DNA of 64,000 nt from Bacteroidota bacterium (GCA_947457395.1 CANGVA010000011.1:1-64000); one strand, 5' to 3'. Counted from the stretch's first letter, positions 19,160 to 26,294 are shown. Numbers and translations: made by a program. Notes: generated from the sequence alone by a model not told the origin.

Positions 19160-19549
19160 ATGATATATAAGCCTGAAGACATAATAGATTTTGGCAAAAA
19201 CAAGGGATACACACTTGCACAAATATGGAAGTATGAGCCTACATATATTTCTTGGCTTATACTTAATCATGATTCTTTTTGTATTGATGTTATCAAATTT
19301 AAACATTTACCTAAACCAACACCAGGGCTTAAACCTGGTGCTGTGAGTGGTTCTAAAGAACGTTCAGAAATAATTGATACTAACATGTCTCTTTTAAGAA
19401 GGCTTAGTCTCATTGATTCTGACAGAAGTTGTGTGCAAGATGCAATTAATTATGAAGCAAGTGGCTATAATTTAAATGAATATGATTATTGGTTTAGTGA
19501 CGAAGTCATAGAAAGAAACTCTGCTAAAATTATGTTTTTTAGTGTTTAG
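19160..19549 (+). CDS. Unrecognised island protein with FGKxxG module
   Basis: The 129-residue protein starts with a module (residues 7-46) of the form 'IIDFGKNKGYTLAQI...EPTYISWLILNHDSFC'. A closely related module ends the next protein. The pattern 'FGKxKGxTL..I...PxYI.W' is reminiscent of the small domain found at the C-terminus of ExoX-like exonucleases and in DUF3820-type proteins, but no nuclease catalytic residues are present. The rest (60-129) is not recognised. A TATTTTTG box at 19147-19154, five bases before the ATG, could be a -7 element and would give a nearly leaderless mRNA; no clear -33 TTG is seen. The gene is first in a plus-strand group and very AT-rich. Confidence 0.65.
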   Translation: MIYKPEDIIDFGKNKGYTLAQIWKYEPTYISWLILNHDSFCIDVIKFKHLPKPTPGLKPGAVSGSKERSEIIDTNMSLLRRLSLIDSDRSCVQDAINYEASGYNLNEYDYWFSDEVIERNSAKIMFFSV

Positions 19550-19590
19550 ATATTTCTATATCTCCTTATTTATGTTAAATCATCTAAATC

Positions 19591-20463
19591 ATGACAAATA
19601 AAGAACTGTTTGAAAGAGCAAAAAATCTCACAATGAATGGACAAAACTCTTTAGCTGATGATATTTATGAACAATTACTTTTTTCAGAACCAAATAATGA
19701 TGAATACCTGTTTTCGAAAGCGGTTAACATTGGTTACAGTAATCCTGAATTAGCCATTCTTCTATTTAAAAAAGTAATTGAAGTAAACCCACAAGTGGAA
19801 AATGCTTATCGTAATATAATTGTAGCGGCAAACGTAGTAGGAAAATTTACCCTAGCCCTTGATGTATTTAACGATCTCATTGTCAAATATCCTAAAAAAA
19901 TCAAAATACTTTATTATAGAGCAGCTTGTTTTAAAGAGAGTGGCGATTATCTTAAAGCTCTTCTTGAATTTTATAAAGTCATTGAACGATCAGCTATGAA
20001 AAATAATCCAAAGTTATTTCGTGATCATCAGATTTTTGATGATATATTGTCTTGTAAAATTGAATTAAGAAATCAAACTAATTCAAAACCTTCTCCATAT
20101 ATTGCCAATAAAGAGCAATTTGAAGGTGTAAAAATGAAGGTTTATCAATATCATCTACCTATGAAAGTATTCGGTAATGAAAATTTCTTAATTGAATTTG
20201 GAAAAATGATGGGGATGACAATAAAAGAAATTCTTGAAGTACAGCCTGATTATATCCCTTGGTGTATTCTAAACCTAAACAACTTCTGTGTGAGTGAAGA
20301 TGTAATTGAATTAATAAAACATCATGGTGTAGTCATGTCTAATTATGAAGAAGTAAATCTTTTCAAACTTCAGCAGCTGGAAGACCTTATACCCTACATG
20401 GAGCTTGAGGAGGGTTCATATTCTTATGATGAATCGACTGGAATACTAAAACTTACTAAATAA
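19591..20463 (+). CDS. Island protein: TPR-like N-terminus and second FGKxxG module
   Basis: The 290-residue protein has an N-terminal helical half (1-135) with tetratricopeptide-like periodicity ('LADDIYEQLLFSEPNNDEYL', 'AILLFKKVIEVNPQVENAYR', 'YRAACFKESGDYLKALLEF'). Its C-terminal region (199-243, 'FGKMMGMTIKEIL...PDYIPWCILNLNNFC') matches the module in the preceding gene: shared residues include FGK, G-x-T, P-x-Y-I-x-W-x-I-L-N and FC. TPR regions usually bind partner proteins, so this could be the adaptor of a small complex. It starts 41 bases after the previous gene, and its stop overlaps the next ATG (TAATG). Confidence 0.7.
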   Translation: MTNKELFERAKNLTMNGQNSLADDIYEQLLFSEPNNDEYLFSKAVNIGYSNPELAILLFKKVIEVNPQVENAYRNIIVAANVVGKFTLALDVFNDLIVKYPKKIKILYYRAACFKESGDYLKALLEFYKVIERSAMKNNPKLFRDHQIFDDILSCKIELRNQTNSKPSPYIANKEQFEGVKMKVYQYHLPMKVFGNENFLIEFGKMMGMTIKEILEVQPDYIPWCILNLNNFCVSEDVIELIKHHGVVMSNYEEVNLFKLQQLEDLIPYMELEEGSYSYDESTGILKLTK

Positions 20464-21098
20464 TGGAGTCACCTACATATGATAGACAAAGTATTGTTGA
20501 ACTATATAGAAAGTGGTTTTTAGTTTCAAAGAAAGATCCAAATGCTTACTTCGATCATGAACAGGTAGATGATTTAGCAATCCTAATTAAAAATCGAATA
20601 GACCTAGGTTCTTTAATTGATGCTGGGCCTGTATATCGAAGCGAAATACCTATTCCTTACATCCGTTTTCAAAAAATACATGAGTTAATGGTTGAGATTT
20701 TTGTTATTCAAAATAATATTAGTTGCATAAATATTCCAGGGTGTATTGTTGAGGGTGAAAACAGAAAAATTTCTTTTAACACCCTTATTAATGCTATCAT
20801 AGAGTGCATTGATGCAAGAATTAAAAATGGATTTGACATTTTTAACCGTGTTTACCCAATGGAGATTTATACAAAAACTGAACCAATTAGTAGCGAAAAT
20901 CTAATTAAGAAGCTAAATGGAGAAGGATGGTCAATCCAATATCATGGGCCATATCATACTGTATTACTAAAAAAAGGAAGTAAAGTAACATATACAATTG
21001 CTAATAATACAGAAATAAGTAGTTCACTTCATTATTCATATAATCGTTTGCGATTTCTATTGGGGAAAAATCAATATAGGAGACTTTATAATCAATGA
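20463..21098 (+). CDS. Unrecognised island protein
   Basis: The 211-residue protein has no signal peptide, no transmembrane segment and no motif I recognise. The N-terminal part is mainly helical and acidic-basic mixed; the C-terminal part ('LIKKLNGEGWSIQYHGPYHTVLLKKG...YTIANNTE') looks like a small beta-rich domain. Start and stop are both overlapped by neighbours (TAATG at 20461-20465, ATGA at 21095-21098), so it is translated as the middle member of a tightly coupled trio and probably acts with them. Confidence 0.6.
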   Translation: MESPTYDRQSIVELYRKWFLVSKKDPNAYFDHEQVDDLAILIKNRIDLGSLIDAGPVYRSEIPIPYIRFQKIHELMVEIFVIQNNISCINIPGCIVEGENRKISFNTLINAIIECIDARIKNGFDIFNRVYPMEIYTKTEPISSENLIKKLNGEGWSIQYHGPYHTVLLKKGSKVTYTIANNTEISSSLHYSYNRLRFLLGKNQYRRLYNQ

Positions 21099-21466
21099 AG
21101 TTACTCTCTAGCTTAAAATATGAAATGCCAGAGTATCGTACTTACAAATGCACAAGCTGCTCATACTCTGCGGATGTTGTTGGCTTTAAACAAACAGATT
21201 TTAACGGTAGTTATGAAACTGTAAATTGTAAAAAATGTAAAATATTAATCGATTGTTTGACCGAAGAACCCATTGCCATTGATGAATTTGAAGGTATATA
21301 TTTACTTTCACCTATTCTGCCGGTATGTCTAGTCTGCAATGAATCAGACAATGAGATTTGGGATGTACAAACCTCAAAATGCCCTAAATGTAACTCTAAG
21401 ATGGAATTGACACGCTTAATTATTAAACCGAATGACTTTGGAATGGATGAAATTAAGATTATTTGA
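21095..21466 (+). CDS. Island double zinc-ribbon protein
   Basis: The 123-residue protein carries four CxxC knuckles: C19/C22, C45/C48, C78/C81 and C96/C99. The first and last two pairs should form two zinc ribbons separated by about 30 residues. Between and after the ribbons the sequence is unlike known transposase or polymerase-subunit ribbons, so the ligand (nucleic acid or protein) is unknown. The ATG overlaps the upstream stop by four bases (ATGA); an internal ATG at residue 11 is a less likely start. Confidence 0.65.
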   Translation: MKLLSSLKYEMPEYRTYKCTSCSYSADVVGFKQTDFNGSYETVNCKKCKILIDCLTEEPIAIDEFEGIYLLSPILPVCLVCNESDNEIWDVQTSKCPKCNSKMELTRLIIKPNDFGMDEIKII

Positions 21467-21530
21467 AACAAAATAATTTTATTAAGTATCAAATCCTTTT
21501 ATGATTTTTTGGTTTATTTTAACTTGCACA

Positions 21531-21758
21531 TTATGAGTATTTAACTAAATACTTTTTTACGTTTGGCGAACATTTTATTAGTGCGATTTTTTTTGGGCCT
21601 TCTTTATCTAATAAGTCACATACAGAATATAATATCTTAAAGATGCTACCAGATCCAAATTTTAGAAAACTGATAATATCCTCACTTTTTAATTCTGTGT
21701 GTTTAGATATAACTTGAAGTTGGCTTTCTTGTATACCATAAGGAATTATTTGTTTCAT
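21531..21758 (-). CDS. Small protein directly downstream of the integrase
   Basis: The 75-residue protein follows the integrase with a one-base gap (TAAcATG), so the two are co-transcribed. A helical N-terminus ('IQESQLQVISKHTELKSEDIISFLKF') could be a short DNA-binding helix pair, which would suit a directionality factor (excisionase), but no family is recognised. Its 3' end contains the third copy of the island's 13-bp motif (21563-21575), read as K-C-S-P-N. Convergent with the cargo genes; the 64 bases between them hold no clear terminator. Confidence 0.5.
   Translation of the reverse strand: MKQIIPYGIQESQLQVISKHTELKSEDIISFLKFGSGSIFKILYSVCDLLDKEGPKKIALIKCSPNVKKYLVKYS
21563..21575 (+). repeat. 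Middle copy of TTGGCGAACATTT
   Basis: An exact copy of the motif present near both island ends; it falls in the 3' part of the small gene behind the integrase. Confidence 0.75.
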
Positions 21759-21759
21759 G

Positions 21760-22947
21760 TTAATTAGTATTATTTATTTTAGCAAAAGCAGAAAGAATTT
21801 GATTTGAAATTGTGGTAGTGGTAATTTTAGCATATATCTGTGTTGTGCGAATATTTTTATGCCCAAGCATTTTTTGAACAATCTCCAATTGCACTCCATT
21901 ATTTAATAAGAATGTGGCGAATGTATGTCTTGCATTATGATGGGTAAGTTTCTTGTCAATCCCACTTAATTCAGCTACATTTTTAAGGTAACTATTTAGT
22001 TTTTGATTACTTCTTTTAGGCAATAGGTTCCCTGTAATCATACGCTCATTATTATCATATTTTCTTATAATTTCAATAGCTGTAGGGGCTAGGGGTATAT
22101 GAACAACCTCACTTGTTTTATTTTGCGTCCTGTAGATATAATTTCCTTTTTCAGATAATTGTAAATCCTTAGTTGTAAGGTTTTGTGCATCGGAAAAACG
22201 TAAGCCGGTGTAACAACTAAACACAAATAGGTCTCTAACTTTCTCAAGACTTCTATTTGAGCTAAAGTCTGCGTTTTGAATTTGGTTTAGTTCCTGCTCG
22301 GTTAGAAATCCTCTTAATGTGGGTATTTGTGTTAGTTTAAAATGATTGTATGGATTTTTATCTATTCTATTCTCAAGTATTGCAGCATTAAGGGTTGTTT
22401 TGAGTTTCTTATGGTAGTTATTGTTAATACTATTTCGACTTAAATTTTTATCTAATAAAAAGGCATCAAATGATTCGATAAATTTTAAGTCAACAAAATC
22501 TATTGGAACATCCTTTTTCTTGTATATTATCGTAATAAATTCACCTAACCTGGTATGGCAGGATTTGTAATGTTTATACGTTCCATGAGCAATAACCTTA
22601 CGTTTTTTTTCCATCTCCATTCTATCTAAGAAAAAATGAAGCAAATCGTCTGAATGCTGTCTCTTATTTAAAAGTTGATCGGCTACCTGAGCCGGAGACA
22701 TTTGAACAGGATTTTTTTGGAGTTCATACTGAAGGTTGTTAAATGCGGTTTTTATCTCCTGAATTTTCGCATTAACGGCAATATTCTTTTTTGCTTCTTC
22801 TTTAGCCGGGTTCCACTCATTAAGGGGTAATTCATACCCAATAGCTCTCTGGGTATTCTTCCTGTCAACTGTTATTTGCAAGTAGACAGGAGAATTTGCA
22901 TCAGCTTTTTGTGTTTTTCGGAGGGTGAATTTGATTGTAATTTTCAT
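21760..22947 (-). CDS. Tyrosine recombinase (site-specific integrase, Bacteroidota type)
   Basis: The 395-residue protein has the three-part layout of Bacteroidota integrases: an N-terminal arm-binding domain ('KITIKFTLRK...PVYLQITVDRK'), a core-binding SAM-like domain (about 95-200) and a catalytic domain. Catalytic residues are all present: R250 (TGLRFSD), K277 (QNKTSE), H337/R340 (HNAR), H363 (LGHKN) and Y372 (QIYAKI). It should integrate and excise the element at tRNA-Lys. I chose the ATG at 22947 (MKITIKF); an ATG at 22959 would add MFAK but lies inside a copy of the 13-bp repeat. If the repeat is bound by the integrase, binding would block its own promoter region. Confidence 0.95.
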   Translation of the reverse strand: MKITIKFTLRKTQKADANSPVYLQITVDRKNTQRAIGYELPLNEWNPAKEEAKKNIAVNAKIQEIKTAFNNLQYELQKNPVQMSPAQVADQLLNKRQHSDDLLHFFLDRMEMEKKRKVIAHGTYKHYKSCHTRLGEFITIIYKKKDVPIDFVDLKFIESFDAFLLDKNLSRNSINNNYHKKLKTTLNAAILENRIDKNPYNHFKLTQIPTLRGFLTEQELNQIQNADFSSNRSLEKVRDLFVFSCYTGLRFSDAQNLTTKDLQLSEKGNYIYRTQNKTSEVVHIPLAPTAIEIIRKYDNNERMITGNLLPKRSNQKLNSYLKNVAELSGIDKKLTHHNARHTFATFLLNNGVQLEIVQKMLGHKNIRTTQIYAKITTTTISNQILSAFAKINNTN

Positions 22948-22948
22948 T

Positions 22949-22981
22949 TTGGCGAACATTTTTTTGGTTTGGCGAACATTT
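22949..22981 (+). repeat. Two copies of TTGGCGAACATTT (right arm-type sites)
   Basis: Copies at 22949-22961 and 22969-22981 are 20 bp apart and followed by the degenerate TTTGGCTAACA. They sit just upstream of the integrase ATG and about 107 bases inside attR. Confidence 0.75.
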
Positions 22982-23028
22982 GGCTAACAAATACTGTGCT
23001 AAACCGAAAAAAAACGAACCAATTAGAA

Positions 23029-23065
23029 ACAAAAAATCCTTCAAGCACTTGAACTTGAAGGATTT
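23029..23065 (-). terminator. Element-borne terminator for tRNA-Lys
   Basis: On the minus strand AAATCCTTCAAG and CTTGAAGGATTT form a perfect 12-bp stem around TTCAAGTG, followed by TTTG. It is 24 bases past the tRNA 3' end, inside the island, and replaces the displaced chromosomal terminator at 18948. Confidence 0.85.
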
Positions 23066-23087
23066 AGATTTTTAGTGAAACTTACTT

Positions 23088-23104
23088 TGTGATTCCGCTG
23101 GGAT
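23088..23104. repeat. Right attachment repeat (attR), within tRNA-Lys
   Basis: The same 17 bases as 18984-19000; they include the last 15 bases of the tRNA gene. Confidence 0.9.
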
Positions 23105-23162
23105 TCGAACCCAGGACCCCTACATTAAAAGTGTAATGCTCTACCAGCTGAGCTACGGAATC
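23090..23162 (-). tRNA. tRNA-Lys(UUU)
   Basis: On the minus strand the 73 bases fold as a standard tRNA: acceptor GATTCCG/CGGAATC, D-arm GCTCAGCTGGTAGAGC, anticodon loop CTTTTAA with anticodon TTT, T-arm CTGGGTTCGAATCCCAG and discriminator A. CCA is not encoded. It is the integration target of the neighbouring island. Confidence 0.96.
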
Positions 23163-23210
23163 ATGTTTTTATGTCCAACTTCACAATGCTATTCAAATTT
23201 CTTTTGCTCT

Positions 23211-23300
23211 ACTCCCGAAACAAACAAAATCTTCGATTTTGGCTTTGTTTCGAGGACTCTCGAAAAATGGGCAAATCAAAGATTTGCAATTTTTCGGAGC
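23211..23300. repeat. Twin long hairpins upstream of tRNA-Lys
   Basis: Hairpin A (23211-23256) pairs ACTCCCGAAACAAACAAAATC with GATTTTGGCTTTGTTTCGAG across a TTC loop. Hairpin B (23256-23300) pairs CTCTCGAAAAATGGGCAAATC with GATTTGCAATTTTTCGGAG across AAA. Both begin ACTC-x-CGAAA, so they look like diverged copies of one element. No protein is supported here; a 65-codon plus-strand reading frame crosses the hairpins and is not convincing. Confidence 0.75.
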
Positions 23301-23318
23301 AGCTGAGCTACGGAATCA
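23300..23318 (-). repeat. Duplicated 5' end of tRNA-Lys
   Basis: CAGCTGAGCTACGGAATCA is identical to 23145-23163, the first 18 bases of tRNA-Lys plus one flanking base. The two copies are 155 bp apart and flank the twin hairpins. It looks like a target-site duplication or a partial tandem duplication. Confidence 0.85.
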
Positions 23319-23342
23319 ATCTTTTTTTTCTTAACGAGGCTG

Positions 23343-23372
23343 CAAAAATAAGGCGATATTCGAATTAGACAA
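23343..23372 (-). promoter_or_regulatory. Probable promoter of tRNA-Lys
   Basis: On the minus strand TTG (23372-23370), a 19-base spacer and TATTTTTG (23350-23343) match the Bacteroidota consensus with the same spacing as the tRNA-Ser promoter. It lies upstream of the duplicated tRNA fragment, about 180 bases from the intact tRNA; no such promoter is seen between the hairpins and the tRNA. Confidence 0.65.
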
Positions 23373-23444
23373 ACACAGCTATTATTTTTTTTAAAAAATT
23401 ATTCACACCCTATCTTTTTCAGCGAAGGAGTTATCAGTTGTTTC

Positions 23445-25001
23445 TTACTTTGTTTCCAGAACCACAAAGGGTACAATCATTTCTTCCAGTGAAATGCCGC
23501 CATGCTGAAAGGAGTTGTTGTATAGGTTTACATGGTAGTTGTAATTGTTCGGATATGCCATAAAATGATCTTCAGTAGCAAATACAAATCTGGAACTTAC
23601 GTGCAGCTTAGGCAATAAGGCTTCTTCAGGGTTTTTTATGGTAAATAATTCATTTTCATCATAACTCAGGTTTTTACCTTGTTTGTACCTTAAGTTGGTG
23701 CTGGTGGTGCGATCGCCAACAATTTTTACAGGGCTGCCCACGCGTATAGAACCATGATCTGTGGTGATAATGAGTTTTGCTTTCTTTTGAGCCAGTCTTT
23801 TTAGTGCCTCATACAATGGAGAGTGCTCAAACCAGGATTGTGTAATGCTTCTGTATGCAGCCTCATCTTCGGCCAGCTCTTTCATTACATTCATTTCCGT
23901 GCGCGCATGGCTTAGCATATCAACAAAATTGTATACAATTACATTGAGTTTGTTGTTATACATATTTGGTATCTGATCAACCAGATCCTTGCCAGCATGC
24001 AAGTTGGTTACCTTTGTGTAGCTAAATTTATCTTTAAAACCAAGGCGTCCTAATTGCGATGCCAGCAACTCTTCCTCATGTTTGTTTTTTCCTTCATCCT
24101 CTTCCTCGTCAACCCATAAATTAGGGTAGCGCTTGCTAATTTCTGAAGGCATCATTCCGGCAAAAAAAGCATTTCTGGCATAATGGGTTGTGGTTGGCAA
24201 AATAGTCAGGTAAACATCATCTAGCTCTGTTCGGAACAGCTCATTTAATATGGGCTGAATAACTTTCCACTGGTCATAACGAAAATTATCGAGTAACAAC
24301 AAAAAGGCAGGTTCAGCCGACTCACTTACAACGGGCATAAGTTTTTGTTTTACCACGGTATGGCTCATTGCCGGGGTTTGGGCATCCGGCTTTTTAATAA
24401 AATTGATGTAGTTATTTTTGATAAATTTGGTCCACTCCCGGTTGGCTTCACTTTTCTGCATTACAAACACTTCACTCATGCCTGAGTCTTTGCTCGAAGC
24501 TAACTCAAGCTCCCAAAAAACAAGCTTTCTATAAAGTGCAGCCCAACTATCAAAGTGGTTTGTATCCATCAGCTCCATGCCAATTTGCCTGAATTCCTGC
24601 TGGTAACTTTGGGCAGTTTTCTCACTAATTAGTCGTTTATTATCCAGAATTTTTTTTACAGATAGCAAAATTTGGTTGGAGTTAACCGGTTTTATCAGAT
24701 AGTCGGCAATTTTACTGCCAATGGCATCTTCCATGATGTGCTCTTCCTCACTCTTGGTTATCATCACCACGGGTACGTCCGGCTGGTTAGATTTTATCTG
24801 GGAAAGTGCTTCTAAACCGGAAATGCCTGGCATGTTTTCATCAAGAAAAATAATATCATAGTGCTTATTCTTGCTTGCTTCAATGGCATCAATACCACTG
24901 GTTACCGTATCAATTTCATATCCCTTGTTTGTAAGAAAAATAATATGAGGTTTGAGTAAGGCAATTTCATCATCGGCCCAAAGTATATGTGCATTTGGCA
25001 T
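23445..25001 (-). CDS. porX: PorX, T9SS response regulator with PglZ-type phosphatase domain
   Basis: The 518-residue protein joins a receiver domain (1-120: acidic D10/D11, phosphoacceptor D54 in FLDENMPG, conserved Lys in LIKPV) to a PglZ/alkaline-phosphatase-like domain (about 215-515: 'LLLLDNFRYDQW', 'LPTTTHYARNAFFAGMMP', 'LIITTDHGSIRV', 'SFQHGGISLEEM'). This fusion is the signature of PorX, which with the kinase PorY controls type IX secretion genes; in studied species the effector domain is a zinc enzyme acting on nucleotide-like phosphodiesters. PorY is not in the window, but at least five T9SS cargo genes are. It is transcribed divergently from the HD hydrolase gene, 57 bases apart. 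A Brex-type PglZ is excluded by the receiver domain and length. Confidence 0.93.
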   Translation of the reverse strand: MPNAHILWADDEIALLKPHIIFLTNKGYEIDTVTSGIDAIEASKNKHYDIIFLDENMPGISGLEALSQIKSNQPDVPVVMITKSEEEHIMEDAIGSKIADYLIKPVNSNQILLSVKKILDNKRLISEKTAQSYQQEFRQIGMELMDTNHFDSWAALYRKLVFWELELASSKDSGMSEVFVMQKSEANREWTKFIKNNYINFIKKPDAQTPAMSHTVVKQKLMPVVSESAEPAFLLLLDNFRYDQWKVIQPILNELFRTELDDVYLTILPTTTHYARNAFFAGMMPSEISKRYPNLWVDEEEDEGKNKHEEELLASQLGRLGFKDKFSYTKVTNLHAGKDLVDQIPNMYNNKLNVIVYNFVDMLSHARTEMNVMKELAEDEAAYRSITQSWFEHSPLYEALKRLAQKKAKLIITTDHGSIRVGSPVKIVGDRTTSTNLRYKQGKNLSYDENELFTIKNPEEALLPKLHVSSRFVFATEDHFMAYPNNYNYHVNLYNNSFQHGGISLEEMIVPFVVLETK

Positions 25002-25058
25002 ATAAAAAGTCTATTTTTGTTGGTATATAAACCGATACGAATTTAAATTACTTTTATT

Positions 25059-26294
25059 GTGCAGCAAGGTTTTAATAAGAAGAAAATAATTAACGACCCG
25101 GTATATGGGTTTGTTAGCATACCAACAGAACTCATTTATGATTTGATTGAACACAGGTATTTTCAGCGCCTTCGTAGAATTAGGCAATTGGGTTTATCAA
25201 ATATGGTTTATCCGGGAGCACAGCATACCCGTTTTCAGCATGTTATAGGGGCTATGAGCCTCACCATGCAGGCGATTGATATATTGAGAAGTAAGGGTAT
25301 TAATATAAGTGCTGAGGAATGTGATGCCGTTTGTGCTGCAGTTTTACTGCATGATATGGGACACGGACCATTTTCACATACATTGGAAGAAGTTATTATT
25401 AAAGGGGTTCATCATGAAGATATATCATTAGCATACATGCAGCGCCTTAATGCAGAAATGCAGGGAAGGCTAACTATGGCCATTGAGATATTTAAAAACA
25501 CTTACCCTAAAAGGTTTCTGCATCAGCTCGTATCCAGTCAGGTAGATATGGACAGACTCGATTACCTGCGCAGAGATAGTTTTTATACGGGTGTGCAGGA
25601 AGGTGTTATTGGGCATGACCGCATCATTCACATGATGAATGTGGTTGATGATGAAATTGTGATAGAGGAAAAAGGGATTTATGCAATTGAGAAGTTTCTG
25701 ATTGCACGCAGGCTAATGTATTGGCAGGTGTATTTGCATAAAACAGTAATTGCCGCAGAAGAGCTGCTAGTTAGAATACTGCAGCGTGCCAAATATTTGG
25801 CTAGTGCGGGTGTTGAGTTGTTTGCCTCACCGGCTTTTCATCATTTTTTATACCATACACCGGGCAAAGAGGATTTTTTCAATAATCCACAACATCTGGA
25901 TTTGTATAGTGAGTTGGACGATAGCGATATTTTTGGAGCGCTCAAGGTGTGGTGCTCACATACAGATGCCGTTTTATCTGCTTTATGTAAGCAATTGCGC
26001 GACAGAAATTTACCTAAGATAAGTATACAGCATGCACCATTTGATGCAGATGGGGTGGAGCAGCTTAAAATAAAGGTTGCCGCAAAAATGAATATCCCCG
26101 TAGCAGATGCATCATTTTTTGTTTTCAGCGACCGTGTAATGAATACAGCGTACTCTCCTGAAGGTTTCAATATCAAGATTTTATATCGTAACGGGCATGT
26201 GCAGGATATTGCTGAAGCATCAGATCAATATAATATTTCAGCCTTGGCCAAGCCTGTTACTAAATACTTTTTATGTTATCCTAAAAATATATAA
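25059..26294 (+). CDS. HD-domain phosphohydrolase (dGTPase-like)
   Basis: The 411-residue protein has the HD metal site: H61 (RFQHVIGAM), H98-D99 (LLHDMGHGPFSHTLE) and the later aspartate in QVDMDRLDYLRRDSFYTGV. This is the arrangement of the HD hydrolases related to dNTP triphosphohydrolases and SAMHD1; the exact substrate in Bacteroidota is not settled. The start appears to be GTG at 25059: an in-frame stop lies just upstream and the first ATG would remove the conserved N-terminus (VYGFVSIP). It heads the lpxD-lpxC/fabZ-lpxA operon, 32 bases ahead of lpxD. A TATTTTTG at 25012 could be its -7 box but the TTG spacing is poor. Confidence 0.88.
   Translation: MQQGFNKKKIINDPVYGFVSIPTELIYDLIEHRYFQRLRRIRQLGLSNMVYPGAQHTRFQHVIGAMSLTMQAIDILRSKGINISAEECDAVCAAVLLHDMGHGPFSHTLEEVIIKGVHHEDISLAYMQRLNAEMQGRLTMAIEIFKNTYPKRFLHQLVSSQVDMDRLDYLRRDSFYTGVQEGVIGHDRIIHMMNVVDDEIVIEEKGIYAIEKFLIARRLMYWQVYLHKTVIAAEELLVRILQRAKYLASAGVELFASPAFHHFLYHTPGKEDFFNNPQHLDLYSELDDSDIFGALKVWCSHTDAVLSALCKQLRDRNLPKISIQHAPFDADGVEQLKIKVAAKMNIPVADASFFVFSDRVMNTAYSPEGFNIKILYRNGHVQDIAEASDQYNISALAKPVTKYFLCYPKNI

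Larger units (their letters stand above)
18984..23104. mobile_element. 4.1-kb integrative element in the 3' end of tRNA-Lys
   Basis: A 17-bp exact direct repeat, TGTGATTCCGCTGGGAT, lies at 18984-19000 and at 23088-23104; the right copy is the 3' end of tRNA-Lys. Between them are a tyrosine recombinase next to the tRNA, a small gene directly downstream of it, a convergent group of four genes and five copies of a 13-bp motif. This is the standard layout of an element integrated by site-specific recombination into a tRNA gene, with the tRNA restored at the right junction. There are no conjugation or phage structural genes, so it would need outside help to transfer, or it is a degraded element. 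Confidence 0.9.

Noticed and set aside
23171-23368. 65-codon plus-strand frame upstream of tRNA-Lys
   Set aside because: It runs through both hairpins, the duplicated tRNA fragment and the tRNA promoter, and has no protein-like character.
23445-25001. BREX or Pgl phage-defence PglZ
   Set aside because: The PglZ domain is fused to a receiver domain and no other brx/pgl genes are nearby; the architecture is that of PorX.
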